64,000 nucleotides of DNA from Streptomyces sp. NBC_01314 (GCF_041435215.1 NZ_CP108394.1:11263817-11327816), one strand, 5' to 3'; positions 34,102 through 43,578 are shown, counted from the stretch's first letter. The notes: generated by a model not told the origin, from the sequence alone. Program-made: numbers and translations.

Positions 34102-37100
34102 GTGTCACAGGCGCAGGACCGTGAGGTTCCTCTGGAGCGGTTGTCCGGGCAACGCCCTGGCCCGACCGCCCTTGATAGGCAGCAGCGGATTCTGAGGCGT
34201 TTGCGCCGGTTCGGCCCCGGGCCCGCGGGCTGGTACGCCGATATCTGCACCCTGCTGGATGAGGATCTGCCGCTGCGTTCGACCGGGATGCTGGTTTCGC
34301 ACCTGTTCCGGGAGCTGGAGAGCGCCCTGCGCGAGGTTCTCCTGCCCGATGCCATCCGGAAAGATCCGACCGCGGGCGGGGGGCAGCGGCACCTGTTCGA
34401 AGTGAAGGGTGTGCTGGACTGGTTGGGTATCCCAGCCGCCAACCCCGCGGCCGTCGTCTGGCTGGCAGAAGCGAGGAAACTGCACACCTACGCGCACCGG
34501 GTCCGTATGGAACAGACGCCGATGGACGCAGCGGTCCGTGTGCGCCTGGCCGAACTGGAGGACATGCTCGATGTGGTGCTCGACCGCTTCGAGACCCGCT
34601 ACGTCACCGTGCTGCAGCGACTGGAGACCCTGGCTGCCGTCCGTGAGCCGGGCAAGGCCCATGTGAAGCTGCTCCTGAATGCCTTCCCCCAGGATTACTT
34701 GACCCAGGAACGCTTCTTTGGACTGCTGGACGCCCCCCGGTGGCTGCCGCACCTGCGCGGGTACGGACTCTTCAGTACGCCGCCGGCACCGGAAACCGAC
34801 GACGAAGCGCGCACGGTGGTCTTTCCCGCCTGGCCCGCCTCAACGTATCTGGTGCGGATGACCAGCGTTGCCCCGGTAGACGTGGCGGCAATCGCCGAGC
34901 AGATCCCCTCGACGGATAACCCGCGGGTCAATCTCGATCTTGCGGAGGTGGCACTCCTGCTGCCCCCCGCGGACGCGGCGCGTCTGGTGCCGCGGGCGGT
35001 GGAAGCGATTCGTGGCCCCTACCTGATCGACCCGGACCATTACGCCCAACTCGCGGTTCGCTGCGCCCAGGGCGGTCACACCGAGCAGGCCCTGGCGGTG
35101 ATGGCCGCGCTCCTGCAGGCCGCTCAGCACGGTGGCCGGATCGACGACTACGATCTCCAGGAGATTCTGCGCTCACACAACACCACCTTGGCCCGTCACC
35201 TGGGGGCAGCTTGGTTGGAGGCGCTGACCGACAGCCTGGCAAGTACGCTCCTTGCCACCGGAATGGACCCTGACCGCGCTGGCGGGGACGACCTGTCCGG
35301 CGTGTGGTACCCGGTGCTGGACCCGGGTCACGGGGGGATGCGCTCTGATGACCGTGCCCTGTTCACCGAGGCGGTCCGCGACACGGCCGACCATCTTGCG
35401 GCCACGGACATCCGCCGGGTTCTTTCCATCCTGGAGTCCCAGCCGTGGCTGGTCTTCCGCAGGCTCCGCCTGCATATTCTCCAGCGTCACGGCGCCGACG
35501 CTCCGGACGTGGTGGAGAGCAGTCTGACGGATCTTGACCAGATTGCTGCCGCCCGGTCGCAGCGTGAATGGGCACTCTTGGCGCGCGTCTTCGCCAGGTC
35601 GCTGGGCCGGGCCGCGCTTGAAGGGGTACTGGCCGTCATCGACGCTGGGCCGGACACCGAACGGTTCGTGGAGCGGTTCCGTAGCACTTCCGGTGGTGCT
35701 GAACCGCCAGAGCAGTACGTCGAGCAGTGGGCGGGCGCCTGGCAGCGAGACCGCTATGCCGCACTGGCCGATGTCCTGCCCGAGCAGCAGCTGCAGCGCT
35801 ACCGAGAGTTGTGCGACAGCCTCGGTCCGGCACCGTCGTTGGACACGATTCCCCAGCCCCCGGCCTGGTCGGCGGCCGACGAGGAGGGTTCGCCGGAGAA
35901 CCTGGCTGCGATGGCGGCCACTGATCTGATCAGCCACGCCCGGGAGTTCCAGCCCGCACCCACCCGGTTCGGCACGAACGCCGAAGCCTTCTGCAGTCAG
36001 CTGCAAGCCGCCGTGACCAGCCAGGCCCTCATCTACCAAGAGGACGCCCCGGAGTTCGCCGAGTTGGCCGATGATCATCTCGCCGCCGTCCTCGACGGAT
36101 TCCGTACGGCTATTCAGGCTGGTCAGCAACTCACCTGGACCACCATCCTCCCGCTCGTGCAGTTGGCTACTGGCCGCCCTCACACCTCCGACACCGGCAC
36201 CCTGAACCTGTCCGTCGCCCGGTTTGTGCTGGCGGGACTGGCGCTGCAGAGCACCCAGCAGATCTCTGCCCTGCTCGGCGACGCGCTGTGGGACGTACTT
36301 GAGTCGGTCTGGAGCGCCGCGAGGTCGCCGCAAGACGACCTTGACGGGGACCAGCGGTCTGTTTGGGACGAGAGTTTGGAAACAGCCTTGCGAGCCGCCG
36401 TCGAGTGGGCACTGTGGCGTCGCGAACACGGCACTGCCTTCCAGGTGCTGTTCACCGCCTTGGACACCCTGCTGCTGGACGTGGCTGGTACGCCCGCTGC
36501 CCCGGGCGCGGCCAGTCCCGTCGGCCGGGCCGTCGGATCCTTGATCAACCGACTCGATGCTCTCGACCCGGCGTGGACGCGACGCCGAATCGGGGTCCTG
36601 TTCAACCTCGACACCGCACTGGGCCGTGCCAGCTGGATGGCTTACCTGAGCAGCATGTCGTCGCTCACTGAGTCCGTGGTGGGCCTCCTCATGGACGTCT
36701 ACCGCACCGCAGCCCGCACACCCGCAGTGGACGGTCAGGATCACCGGGACTTGCACCGGAGGCTGGGTGATCACCTCATGGCCATCTATCTGGCAGGTCT
36801 GCTCGGGCTGGACGAGAGCACCATGGCTGACTACCTGTGCTCCTCACCTGTGGCTGGAGTTCAGCTCGCTTCGTCGTTGAGTGAAGTCGTTCACCACCGT
36901 GATCTGTCGCCCGATACTCGCGACCGCATCATGCAGTGGTGGACCTGGCGCCTGACCGCTCGGGACGACAACGCAAATGAGCCTGCACCGCAACCCAAGG
37001 AGATCCACGCCCTGATCGGCCCACTGGTCCGCAATGACGCCTTCCCGGTCACCTGGCGCCTGCAACAGCTGAGCGTTGCCTTTGAGATGACCGGAAGCCT

Positions 37101-37380
37101 CGGCCGCGACCGGCGCATCTACTCATTCCTGGCTGAGGCAGTCACCGACCACCTGGGACCAGTCCTGGAACTGATGCACCGATGGGCCACCACGCTGGAC
37201 AGGTACGACTACGCCCCACGGATCAGGGAGAGCGGAATCCGCGCCGTTCTGCTGGCCGGACTTGCCTCTCCCGAACACCAGGAACTGGCCCGCGACATCA
37301 TCAACCGAGCTACCTATCGTGGGCACTACCAATTCGCACCCCTGCTCACGGACACCGATGACCAACCCGGCCTGTCCTGA
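34102..37380 (+). CDS. Large orphan protein with HEPN-like motif, candidate defence protein
   Basis: A 1092-aa, mostly alpha-helical protein with no ATPase, nuclease or membrane motif that I can name. Near residue 130 it has ARKLHTYAHRV, an R-x6-H pattern like the active site of HEPN ribonucleases, preceded by a helix LFRELESALREVLLPD. Around residue 210 it reads RFFGLLDAPRWLPHLRGYGL and FSTPPAPE. I associate that motif with large uncharacterised proteins in bacterial defence islands, from memory. The remainder looks like HEAT/TPR-like helical pairs. The start at 34102 has AGGGGG about 7 bases upstream. G+C (about 64%) is below the local average. It stands alone, next to transposon genes. Confidence 0.72.
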   Translation: MSQAQDREVPLERLSGQRPGPTALDRQQRILRRLRRFGPGPAGWYADICTLLDEDLPLRSTGMLVSHLFRELESALREVLLPDAIRKDPTAGGGQRHLFEVKGVLDWLGIPAANPAAVVWLAEARKLHTYAHRVRMEQTPMDAAVRVRLAELEDMLDVVLDRFETRYVTVLQRLETLAAVREPGKAHVKLLLNAFPQDYLTQERFFGLLDAPRWLPHLRGYGLFSTPPAPETDDEARTVVFPAWPASTYLVRMTSVAPVDVAAIAEQIPSTDNPRVNLDLAEVALLLPPADAARLVPRAVEAIRGPYLIDPDHYAQLAVRCAQGGHTEQALAVMAALLQAAQHGGRIDDYDLQEILRSHNTTLARHLGAAWLEALTDSLASTLLATGMDPDRAGGDDLSGVWYPVLDPGHGGMRSDDRALFTEAVRDTADHLAATDIRRVLSILESQPWLVFRRLRLHILQRHGADAPDVVESSLTDLDQIAAARSQREWALLARVFARSLGRAALEGVLAVIDAGPDTERFVERFRSTSGGAEPPEQYVEQWAGAWQRDRYAALADVLPEQQLQRYRELCDSLGPAPSLDTIPQPPAWSAADEEGSPENLAAMAATDLISHAREFQPAPTRFGTNAEAFCSQLQAAVTSQALIYQEDAPEFAELADDHLAAVLDGFRTAIQAGQQLTWTTILPLVQLATGRPHTSDTGTLNLSVARFVLAGLALQSTQQISALLGDALWDVLESVWSAARSPQDDLDGDQRSVWDESLETALRAAVEWALWRREHGTAFQVLFTALDTLLLDVAGTPAAPGAASPVGRAVGSLINRLDALDPAWTRRRIGVLFNLDTALGRASWMAYLSSMSSLTESVVGLLMDVYRTAARTPAVDGQDHRDLHRRLGDHLMAIYLAGLLGLDESTMADYLCSSPVAGVQLASSLSEVVHHRDLSPDTRDRIMQWWTWRLTARDDNANEPAPQPKEIHALIGPLVRNDAFPVTWRLQQLSVAFEMTGSLGRDRRIYSFLAEAVTDHLGPVLELMHRWATTLDRYDYAPRIRESGIRAVLLAGLASPEHQELARDIINRATYRGHYQFAPLLTDTDDQPGLS

Positions 37381-37439
37381 ACCAACCCATCAGCAGGGCG
37401 GTCGGCAGAGCGGCCCCTGCCGCGCCGATGGCTTGCGAC

Positions 37440-38916
37440 GGGAGTGTCATGAATTAGGTGTGATCCTTCCCGAAGGAGTCATCTGATGAATGCGACGACA
37501 GGTCACCTGATTGAGGCCGTAGACCGCGTGTCGCTTGCCGTGGCCGACGGCAGTGTCCAGGGTGCCGACGTGAAGTCGATGCCGGTGTCTGAGAACGGTC
37601 TGTCCAGCGAATTGCTGGAGGAGCTGGCCGCGCTCGCGGCCGAGAAGGTCCATGGCGGCGAAGGGCTGCGGCTGATGGGCGAGGGCGGGCTGCTGCCCGA
37701 ACTGGCCCAGCATCTGATGCAGGCCGCCCTGGAGGCCGAGATGGACGAGCACCTCGCCGCCGAGGCCGGCCGGGTCGGCGGGCGCGGGTCCCGCTCGGGC
37801 GGCAACATGCGCAACGGCTACCGGGCCAAGAAGGTCATGACGGAGGTCGGCGCCGTGACGGTGCAGGTCCCCAGAGACAGGCTGGGCACCTTCCGGCCCC
37901 GGCTGCTGCCCGTGCACGCCCGCCGCACCGGCGCGCTGGACGACCTGGTGCTCTCACTGACCGCGAAGGGCCTGACCTCCGGCGAGATCGTCTCCCACCT
38001 CGCCCAGACGTACGGGATGACGACCACGAAGGAGACCATCTCCACGATCACCGACAAGGCCCTGGAATCGATGGCGGAATGGCGCACCCGCCCGCTCGAT
38101 CCGGTCTACCCTGTCGTCTTCATCGACGCCGTGCACGTCAAGATCAGGGACGGTCACGTCGCCAACCGGCCGGTCTACGTGGCCGTCGCGGTCACCGCGG
38201 ACGGCTACCGCGAGATCCTCGGACTGTGGGCCGGCAACGGCGGCGAGGGCGCCAAGTACTGGCAGACCGTCCTGACCGAGATCAAGAACAGAGGCGTCCG
38301 CGACGTGCTCATGCTGGTCTGCGACGGGCTGAGCGCCCTGCCCGACGCGGTGAACACCGTCTGGCCCCAGACCGTCGTGCAGACCTGCGTGGTCCACCTC
38401 ATCCGCGCCAGCCTGCGCTACGCATCGCGCCGCGACTGGGCCGAGGTCGCCCGCGACCTCAAGCCCGTCTACACCGCCGTCAACGAGGAAGAGGCCCGGC
38501 AACGGCTCGCGGACTTCGACGCCACGTGGGGCAAGCGCTACCCCTCGATCGCCGGCACCTGGCAGCGGGCCTGGAGCGAGTTCGTACCCTTCCTCGGCCT
38601 GCCCGACGCCATCCGCCAGGTCGTCTACACCACCAACGCCATCGAGTCCCTCAACGCCCGCTACCGGCGCGCGGCCCAGGCCTGCGGGCACTTCCCCAAC
38701 GAGCAGGCCGCCCTCAAACGCCTCTACCTCGCCACCCTCGCCCTCGACCCCACCGGCCGCGGCCGCCAGCGCTGGAACAACCGCTGGAAGTCCGCCCTCA
38801 ACGAGTTCGACGTCCTCTTCGACGGCCGCCTTACCGCCGGACGAGTGTAGGCCGAACAGCCCACCCACCAACTCGTAGGCCAAACAGACGAATCACACCT
38901 AATTCCTGATAGACCC
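37440..38916 (+). mobile_element. Complete IS256-family (Mutator) insertion sequence
   Basis: A 1477-bp element. The left inverted repeat begins GGGAGTGTCATGAATTAGG at 37440. The right one, read inward from 38916, begins GGGTCTATCAGGAATTAGG; about 21 of 26 positions agree. An 8-bp direct duplication CTTGCGAC flanks it at 37432-37439 and 38917-38924, the usual size for IS256. It encodes one intact transposase. It landed between the stop of the 1092-aa gene and the stop of the helix-hairpin-helix-like gene and broke neither. The intact repeats and duplication suggest a recent insertion. Confidence 0.95.
37486..38850 (+). CDS. IS256/Mutator-family transposase
   Basis: A 454-aa DDE transposase. 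The catalytic residues lie in VVFIDAVHVKIRDG (Asp), LMLVCDGLSALPDAV (Asp) and VVYTTNAIESLNARYRR (Glu), in the standard MULE/IS256 arrangement with VVHLIRASLRYAS between. The N-terminus (LLPELAQHLMQAALEAEMDE, SGGNMRNGYRAKKV) is the DNA-binding region. GAAGGAG lies 7 bases before the ATG. Full length with no frameshift, so it is likely active. Confidence 0.95.
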   Translation: MNATTGHLIEAVDRVSLAVADGSVQGADVKSMPVSENGLSSELLEELAALAAEKVHGGEGLRLMGEGGLLPELAQHLMQAALEAEMDEHLAAEAGRVGGRGSRSGGNMRNGYRAKKVMTEVGAVTVQVPRDRLGTFRPRLLPVHARRTGALDDLVLSLTAKGLTSGEIVSHLAQTYGMTTTKETISTITDKALESMAEWRTRPLDPVYPVVFIDAVHVKIRDGHVANRPVYVAVAVTADGYREILGLWAGNGGEGAKYWQTVLTEIKNRGVRDVLMLVCDGLSALPDAVNTVWPQTVVQTCVVHLIRASLRYASRRDWAEVARDLKPVYTAVNEEEARQRLADFDATWGKRYPSIAGTWQRAWSEFVPFLGLPDAIRQVVYTTNAIESLNARYRRAAQACGHFPNEQAALKRLYLATLALDPTGRGRQRWNNRWKSALNEFDVLFDGRLTAGRV

Positions 38917-38953
38917 CTTGCGACTTCTGAAAGACCGGTGCGAGTTGCGCTGG

Positions 38954-39583
38954 TCAGCGGCTTGGCACCGGAGCGGGTCTGCCGGTCCAGTAGAGGGCGG
39001 TGTCGATGTCGCGTGAGGTCCAGCCGTCGGAGGGTGCTTTGCCGTGGTGGAGGAGGTCGTCGAGGAGTTGGAGGTAGCGGCCGTAGCGTCCCGGTGTGGG
39101 GGTGAGGGTGAGGCCGAGGGTGTCGAGGGCGTGTTGGACGCGGCGGTCGTAGACGGCCATCCGCTGTGGTGCTGCTGCGGTGAGGATGGCTGAGGCGAGG
39201 GCGTCGCCGGTGCGGAAGCCGGGCAGTTCCCAGATGATGCCGCGCCCTGCGCGGGCGGCCTCGCCGCGGGTGAGGGCGGTGTCGCGGACGGCGGTGACGG
39301 CCCGCTCGGTGACGGCTCGTACGTGGGTGTCGGGCAGGGACATCAGTTCTGTCACCCACCGGGTCTGTGCGGAGAGCCGTTTCCAGACCACCAGGGCTGC
39401 GATGTCCGTCTTGCCGAGGCTGCCCGTGTGCTCGGTTCGCTGTGCGACGTCGTGGAAGACCTCGTCGTAGTGCGGTGAGACGTTGGCCAAGTAGCCGGCG
39501 CGGGCGGGGATCAGGACGTCCCATACCTGGCCGCAGACAGCAGCGAACTCCTCCTGGGCCGGTGTACCCCTCGTCTTCTTCAC
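38954..39583 (-). CDS. HhH-glycosylase-like protein, last gene of the tns operon
   Basis: A 209-aa protein of unnamed family. TDIAALVVWKRLSAQTRWV is followed by IIWELPGFRTGDALASAILT and RMAVYDRRVQHALDTLGL. The LPG-(7)-ASAIL stretch and AVYDRRV are reminiscent of the helix-hairpin-helix fold of DNA glycosylases, though no catalytic Asp/Lys pair is evident. It starts (GTG at 39583) only 7 bases after the TnsC stop, so it is the fifth gene of the transposition operon. Tn7-like operons often carry an extra target-selection gene downstream of tnsC. A DNA-structure-binding role is plausible but is inference. Confidence 0.65.
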   Translation of the reverse strand: MKKTRGTPAQEEFAAVCGQVWDVLIPARAGYLANVSPHYDEVFHDVAQRTEHTGSLGKTDIAALVVWKRLSAQTRWVTELMSLPDTHVRAVTERAVTAVRDTALTRGEAARAGRGIIWELPGFRTGDALASAILTAAAPQRMAVYDRRVQHALDTLGLTLTPTPGRYGRYLQLLDDLLHHGKAPSDGWTSRDIDTALYWTGRPAPVPSR

Positions 39584-39590
39584 GTCCGCA

Positions 39591-40691
39591 TCATGCCGTT
39601 GTCGCTGGTCGGCGGGTGCGGGGGCGTCTGTGTTCTTCGGCGAGGTGGTCGAGCTGGATGGCTTCGAGGGCTTTCTTGGTGATGTGTTCGGTGCCGTCGC
39701 AGATGGCGGTGATGGCGGCTTGGCGGATGAGGCGGGCGAGGCTGCCGATGCGGCCGGCGGTGCGTTGGTGGAGGTAGGAGGCGTGGCGGGGGAGTGTGCC
39801 GGGTGTGTGCTGGGTCAGGTCGAGGGCGTTCTCCATGTCGGTGATGAGGTCGGTGAAGGGACGGGTCTGGCCGTGGCGGGCGGGGAGGGGGCCGCAGGTG
39901 ATGAGACTGGCGCGGCCGGCGAGCTGGGCGCCGCGCACTCCGGCGAACAGCGGGGTCGAGGCGACATCGATGCCGGTGTAGACGAAGGTCGCTCTGATGC
40001 GTTCGGTGAGGTCTTTCAGCAGGTCGGCGGCTTCGGCGCCGGTGGTCGTGCGCGGGTTGAGGCGGTGGATCTCGTCGATGAGGACCAGGCGGATGCCGAC
40101 GGCGGTGTAGGTGTGGCAGACGGCCTCGGTGATCTGGGTCTGGGTCATGCGGGTGGTGACGGGGATGCCGAGGTAGCGGGCGAATTCGGTGGCGAGGGTC
40201 TTGGCGGTGGCGCCGGGCGGCACCAGCAGGTACGCGACCGGTATCTGCTGGTGGGTGCGTCCGGGCGGGGCGGGGTGTTTGCGGGTGTGCGCGAGGTGGC
40301 AGGTGCGTCCGACTTCGAGGAGGGCGGTCGTTTTCCCGGCCGCAGCGGGGCCGGTGACGATCAGTGAGGGCCGGGCGGTGGTCTGCTGGTGGCGGCCGAG
40401 CAGCATCAGGGTGCGGACCTGGGTGGCGAGGGTGTCGATGGCGGGGGTGCGGACGGTGACGAACGCGGAGTGGTAGGCGAGGCGTTCTTCCGTGCTGCGA
40501 GGGGCGTCGCCGGGCTGGGGCGGGGTGGGGGGCGGCGTGGTGGCGAAGTGCTGCCAGCCCTGCCAGGTGGTGATCGGCCACTCCGGTTCGGCTTCGTGGG
40601 CGTCCGGCCTCGGGGCGTCGGCGCGTGTGCGGGCAGGCTGGCCTGCCGGGCGGGGGGAGTGGCTGGTGGTGGTGTGTGGGCGGGTGGTCAC
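39591..40691 (-). CDS. TnsC/TniB-like AAA+ transposition ATPase
   Basis: A 366-aa ATPase. Walker A is VTGPAAAGKTTALLEV and Walker B is IRLVLIDEIHRLNPR. A sensor region (RATFVYTGIDVASTPLF) and a C-terminal LARLIRQAAITAICDG helix bundle follow. In Tn7-like elements this protein links the target selector (TniQ/TnsD) to the transposase and enforces target immunity. It starts at a GTG (40691) overlapping the TnsB stop (GTGA), as expected for coupled translation. The ~70-residue Arg/Pro-rich N-terminus is probably the TnsB-interacting tail. Confidence 0.88.
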   Translation of the reverse strand: MTTRPHTTTSHSPRPAGQPARTRADAPRPDAHEAEPEWPITTWQGWQHFATTPPPTPPQPGDAPRSTEERLAYHSAFVTVRTPAIDTLATQVRTLMLLGRHQQTTARPSLIVTGPAAAGKTTALLEVGRTCHLAHTRKHPAPPGRTHQQIPVAYLLVPPGATAKTLATEFARYLGIPVTTRMTQTQITEAVCHTYTAVGIRLVLIDEIHRLNPRTTTGAEAADLLKDLTERIRATFVYTGIDVASTPLFAGVRGAQLAGRASLITCGPLPARHGQTRPFTDLITDMENALDLTQHTPGTLPRHASYLHQRTAGRIGSLARLIRQAAITAICDGTEHITKKALEAIQLDHLAEEHRRPRTRRPATTA

Positions 40692-42805
40692 CAGTTGAGG
40701 GCTTCCTGGGCGGGGTCGTAGAGGCCGAGTCCGGTGTACGGGACGGCGGGGTTGTTGTCGCCGTCGGTCTGCTCTGCGTCGTCGGGCAGGTCGTCGAGGT
40801 CGTCGAGGCTGTCGTCGTCCGAGCCGTCGGCCTGCGGGTCCGGGGTGTGGGGAGGGAGGGTGCCGGCCGTGGGCGGGGGTGTTTTCAGCGGTGCGGTGCG
40901 GGTGAGGAGGCGTTGCTCGGCGGGGGTGGCGGTGCGGGTGTGGGCGCGGCGCATGAGCTGGTCGAGGGCGTCGGCGAGGTCGGCTTCGTGGGTGTCGCGG
41001 TCGCTGTGGCGTGCGGTGATGGTTTTGATGTGTTGCCAGGTGGCGCTGTTGAACGGCTGGTGGATGTGGTCGCGGTGGATCCACGGGATCTCTGTCAGGT
41101 GTCCGTCGGGCAGGCGGATCCATACCTGGCGGGCGTCGTGGGGGTTGGTGTGGATCTCCCATTTGCCGCCGCGCGCTGTGACGGGGGAGGGCTGGCCGCG
41201 GTAGGGGGCGAGGACATCGTGGTCGTAGGTGCGGTGGTCGATACGGATGCCGCGTTCGGTGATGGCCTGCCAGCGCACCGGCAGCAGTTCGAGGTAGTCG
41301 TTGCCGCTCAGGGGGAGGGGCACATAGCCGGCCACGGCGATGAGCGCGGCCCACATCTGGTTCGGTGTCAGCGCCTTCTTCGGCAGGGTGGGGTGGCGCA
41401 GGCCTTCGTGGGGGCGGTGGTGGTAGTGGATCAGCCATTCGTCCAGCAGGTCCTGGAGCTGGGCGACGCTGAAGCAGGCCTCGGTTTCGGCGTCCGGTCC
41501 GCGGCGGGTGACGTTGGAGCCGGTGTAGCCGGGCAGGTGCTGGCACAGCAGGGCGTTGATGGTGCCGAAGGTGCGCTCGACGATGCCTTTGGCGGCGGGG
41601 GCGTGGGGCGGGGTGGGCTGGACGCTGATGCCGAGGGTCTCGCAGGCGGCGCTGAACGCCGTTGACAGGTAGACCTTGCCCCGGTCCACGACGATCGTCT
41701 CGGGCACCACGACCGGCCGGGCGGCTGCGCCCTGAAGGCGTTCGTCCAGACCCATCAGCCGCTGTAGCTGGGGGAGTTGGGTGTGGGCGAGGCGCAGGGC
41801 GTCGGGCCAGGAGGGGCGGGCCGGGTGGGGGACGGTCATCTCGGCGAGCAGCAGGGCGGCGTCGACGGCCTTGGTGCCGGCGGGTCGCAGGACGGCGGCG
41901 AGGATGGCGCGGGTGGCGACGTCGACGGCGATGGTGAGTTCGGGCCGGCCGGTGGTGCCGTCGTCGAAGACGGCCAGGACGTCCAGCCGGGTGGTGTCGA
42001 CCTGCACCTGCTCGCCCGGCCGCAGCGCCACGGTCGGGGTGAACGCCCGTCCGCCGGTGGGGGAGGGGAGAGTGCGGGCGGGGCGGTGGGGGTGTTCGGC
42101 GGGATTGGCGAGCTGGTGGATGAGCCGGTAGAAGGTGGCCTGGGAGGGGGCGGGCACTGTGCCGCGGCCGTGCCGGTCGGTAAGGATCTGCGTGACCAGG
42201 GGCATCAGGCCCTTGACGGTGCCCTTGGAACGGCCGCGCTGGCGGCGCAGCGCTTCCTCGATGGCAGCGATGACGCGTTCGTCGGTGCGCCCGGTCGGGC
42301 TGGGGCGGCGGGTGGTGCGGTGGTCGACCAGCCCCCACAGTCCCTGCTTGCGGTAGGCCAGGCGCATGCGCTGCACCGTGGTCCGGGAGACAGGGCCGAA
42401 GCCGATCGCGGTCAGCTCCGCCGCCTTGGCCTCCTCGCGCTGCGCGAGCGTGAGCCGGTCGGGGTCGTACTCGGCCCGGGGCACCCCGTCGCTGTCCGTC
42501 CCGCCGGGCAGGCCGGACTCCACCTCGCGGATGTGCCGCTGCCAGGCCAGCGCCTTGCGCCGCGCGTCCTCGGGCGCGGTTTCGAACAGACCCCACTGCG
42601 TCACGGCCTGGGGCATCTCGGCGCCCACGATGGCGAAGGACGGGTCGGCGAACAGATGCCCGGCCACGACCGTCTCGTCTTTGCCTGTCTCACTGGCGAG
42701 GTGGACCTGCTGCCCCGCCACAGCGATGACCTGCCAGGTGCGGTCACGGAAGCGGATGTGCGCTCCGACCTGCAGCACCGGCCGGCCGCCACGTTGCACG
42801 CTCAC
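40688..42805 (-). CDS. TnsB/TniA-like DDE transposase
   Basis: A 705-aa Mu-type transposase. HTH region: RTTVQRMRLAYRKQGLWGLV. The catalytic triad is intact: VQVDTTRLDVL (Asp), ETIVVDRGKVYLSTAF (Asp) and AAKGIVERTFGTINALL (Glu). A Mu-C-like beta-barrel follows, then an acidic tail (DDDSLDDLDDLPDD) ending TGLGLYDPAQEALNW, which is likely the peptide that recruits TnsC. The start is a GTG overlapping the TnsA-like stop; the stop overlaps the tnsC start. It performs strand transfer at the transposon ends, which for this class gives 5-bp target duplications. Confidence 0.92.
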   Translation of the reverse strand: MSVQRGGRPVLQVGAHIRFRDRTWQVIAVAGQQVHLASETGKDETVVAGHLFADPSFAIVGAEMPQAVTQWGLFETAPEDARRKALAWQRHIREVESGLPGGTDSDGVPRAEYDPDRLTLAQREEAKAAELTAIGFGPVSRTTVQRMRLAYRKQGLWGLVDHRTTRRPSPTGRTDERVIAAIEEALRRQRGRSKGTVKGLMPLVTQILTDRHGRGTVPAPSQATFYRLIHQLANPAEHPHRPARTLPSPTGGRAFTPTVALRPGEQVQVDTTRLDVLAVFDDGTTGRPELTIAVDVATRAILAAVLRPAGTKAVDAALLLAEMTVPHPARPSWPDALRLAHTQLPQLQRLMGLDERLQGAAARPVVVPETIVVDRGKVYLSTAFSAACETLGISVQPTPPHAPAAKGIVERTFGTINALLCQHLPGYTGSNVTRRGPDAETEACFSVAQLQDLLDEWLIHYHHRPHEGLRHPTLPKKALTPNQMWAALIAVAGYVPLPLSGNDYLELLPVRWQAITERGIRIDHRTYDHDVLAPYRGQPSPVTARGGKWEIHTNPHDARQVWIRLPDGHLTEIPWIHRDHIHQPFNSATWQHIKTITARHSDRDTHEADLADALDQLMRRAHTRTATPAEQRLLTRTAPLKTPPPTAGTLPPHTPDPQADGSDDDSLDDLDDLPDDAEQTDGDNNPAVPYTGLGLYDPAQEALNW

Positions 42806-43578
42806 CGTTCATCCCCGCTGCCCGGCCCACCGCGGCCGTTCGCACTGTCGGCGCCGGTGCTGACGAGGACCCGCTCGTTCAGCGGTACGTCCAGGGGCGT
42901 GCTGAGGTGTCCGTGCCACAGGGCGTGGAAGACGGCGGGCAGGACTTCGATCGGGTCGCCCACCGCTTCGGCGCCCTCGATCAGCGGCCGCGGCTGTGCG
43001 AACACCTCACGTACGGCGGCCGCGAGACGGGGACGGCCGGCGTTGCGGGGATGGCGGTAGCCGGCCAGCCATTTCAGATTCGCCGAAAGCGTCTTCTCCA
43101 GCGGCTCAAGGCGCCGGTAGCTCCAGCTGGCCTGCGCGCACGCCGCCTCAAGGACCGTCGCAGCCCGCTGCGCCCGCTCGCCGCCGGCCTCCGGGTGGCT
43201 GGGGCAGTCGGCCAGCAGGGCCGTGCCGTCGCGGTGACGGGCGAAGAGCTGCGGCACCCACGAACGGACCTGGCCCCGCGCGTCCCGCCACAGCAGACGG
43301 ACCGGCCGCCCGGCCAGACCGACCACCTCGGGATCGCGGTCCAGCACCATCAACTGCGCCCGCATCGCGGCCGACCCGCACGCCACATGCCGGCCGGTCG
43401 AGGCCGACCACCACTGACCGGGCCCCCACCGCCGCCCCGGCACCACCGGGAACGCCGACACCGGCTCCAGCTCCTCGAAGGCCACCGCGAGAACCGCGTC
43501 GGCCCACCGTTGCTGGACCACCTGCCCGAGGGGGTCGACGAAGACTGCCTCCCACTCGGATCCGGTATCCGTCTGCAT
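42802..43578 (-). CDS. TnsA-like protein with altered catalytic residues
   Basis: A 258-aa protein (ATG at 43578; a GTG at 43626 would add 16 residues). SEWEAVFVDPLGQVVQQRW, then WWSASTGRHVACGSAAMRAQ and LMVLDRDPEVVGLAGRPVRL match the actinomycete 'TnsA-like endonuclease' family. From memory, that family has ESWLERD at the position of CGSAAMRAQ and HAPDxFAR where this protein has WVPQLFARHRDG. So the metal-binding Glu and Asp appear to be lost. If so, it cannot cut the 5' ends, and transposition may form cointegrates or the protein may be structural. It is coupled to tnsB by a GTGA overlap. Confidence 0.75.
   Translation of the reverse strand: MQTDTGSEWEAVFVDPLGQVVQQRWADAVLAVAFEELEPVSAFPVVPGRRWGPGQWWSASTGRHVACGSAAMRAQLMVLDRDPEVVGLAGRPVRLLWRDARGQVRSWVPQLFARHRDGTALLADCPSHPEAGGERAQRAATVLEAACAQASWSYRRLEPLEKTLSANLKWLAGYRHPRNAGRPRLAAAVREVFAQPRPLIEGAEAVGDPIEVLPAVFHALWHGHLSTPLDVPLNERVLVSTGADSANGRGGPGSGDER

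Noticed and set aside
39591..42596. A single 1001-codon minus-strand frame spanning tnsC and tnsB
   Set aside because: Only its last ~366 codons are TnsC; the earlier part is the shadow of tnsB, which has intact DDE motifs in another frame.
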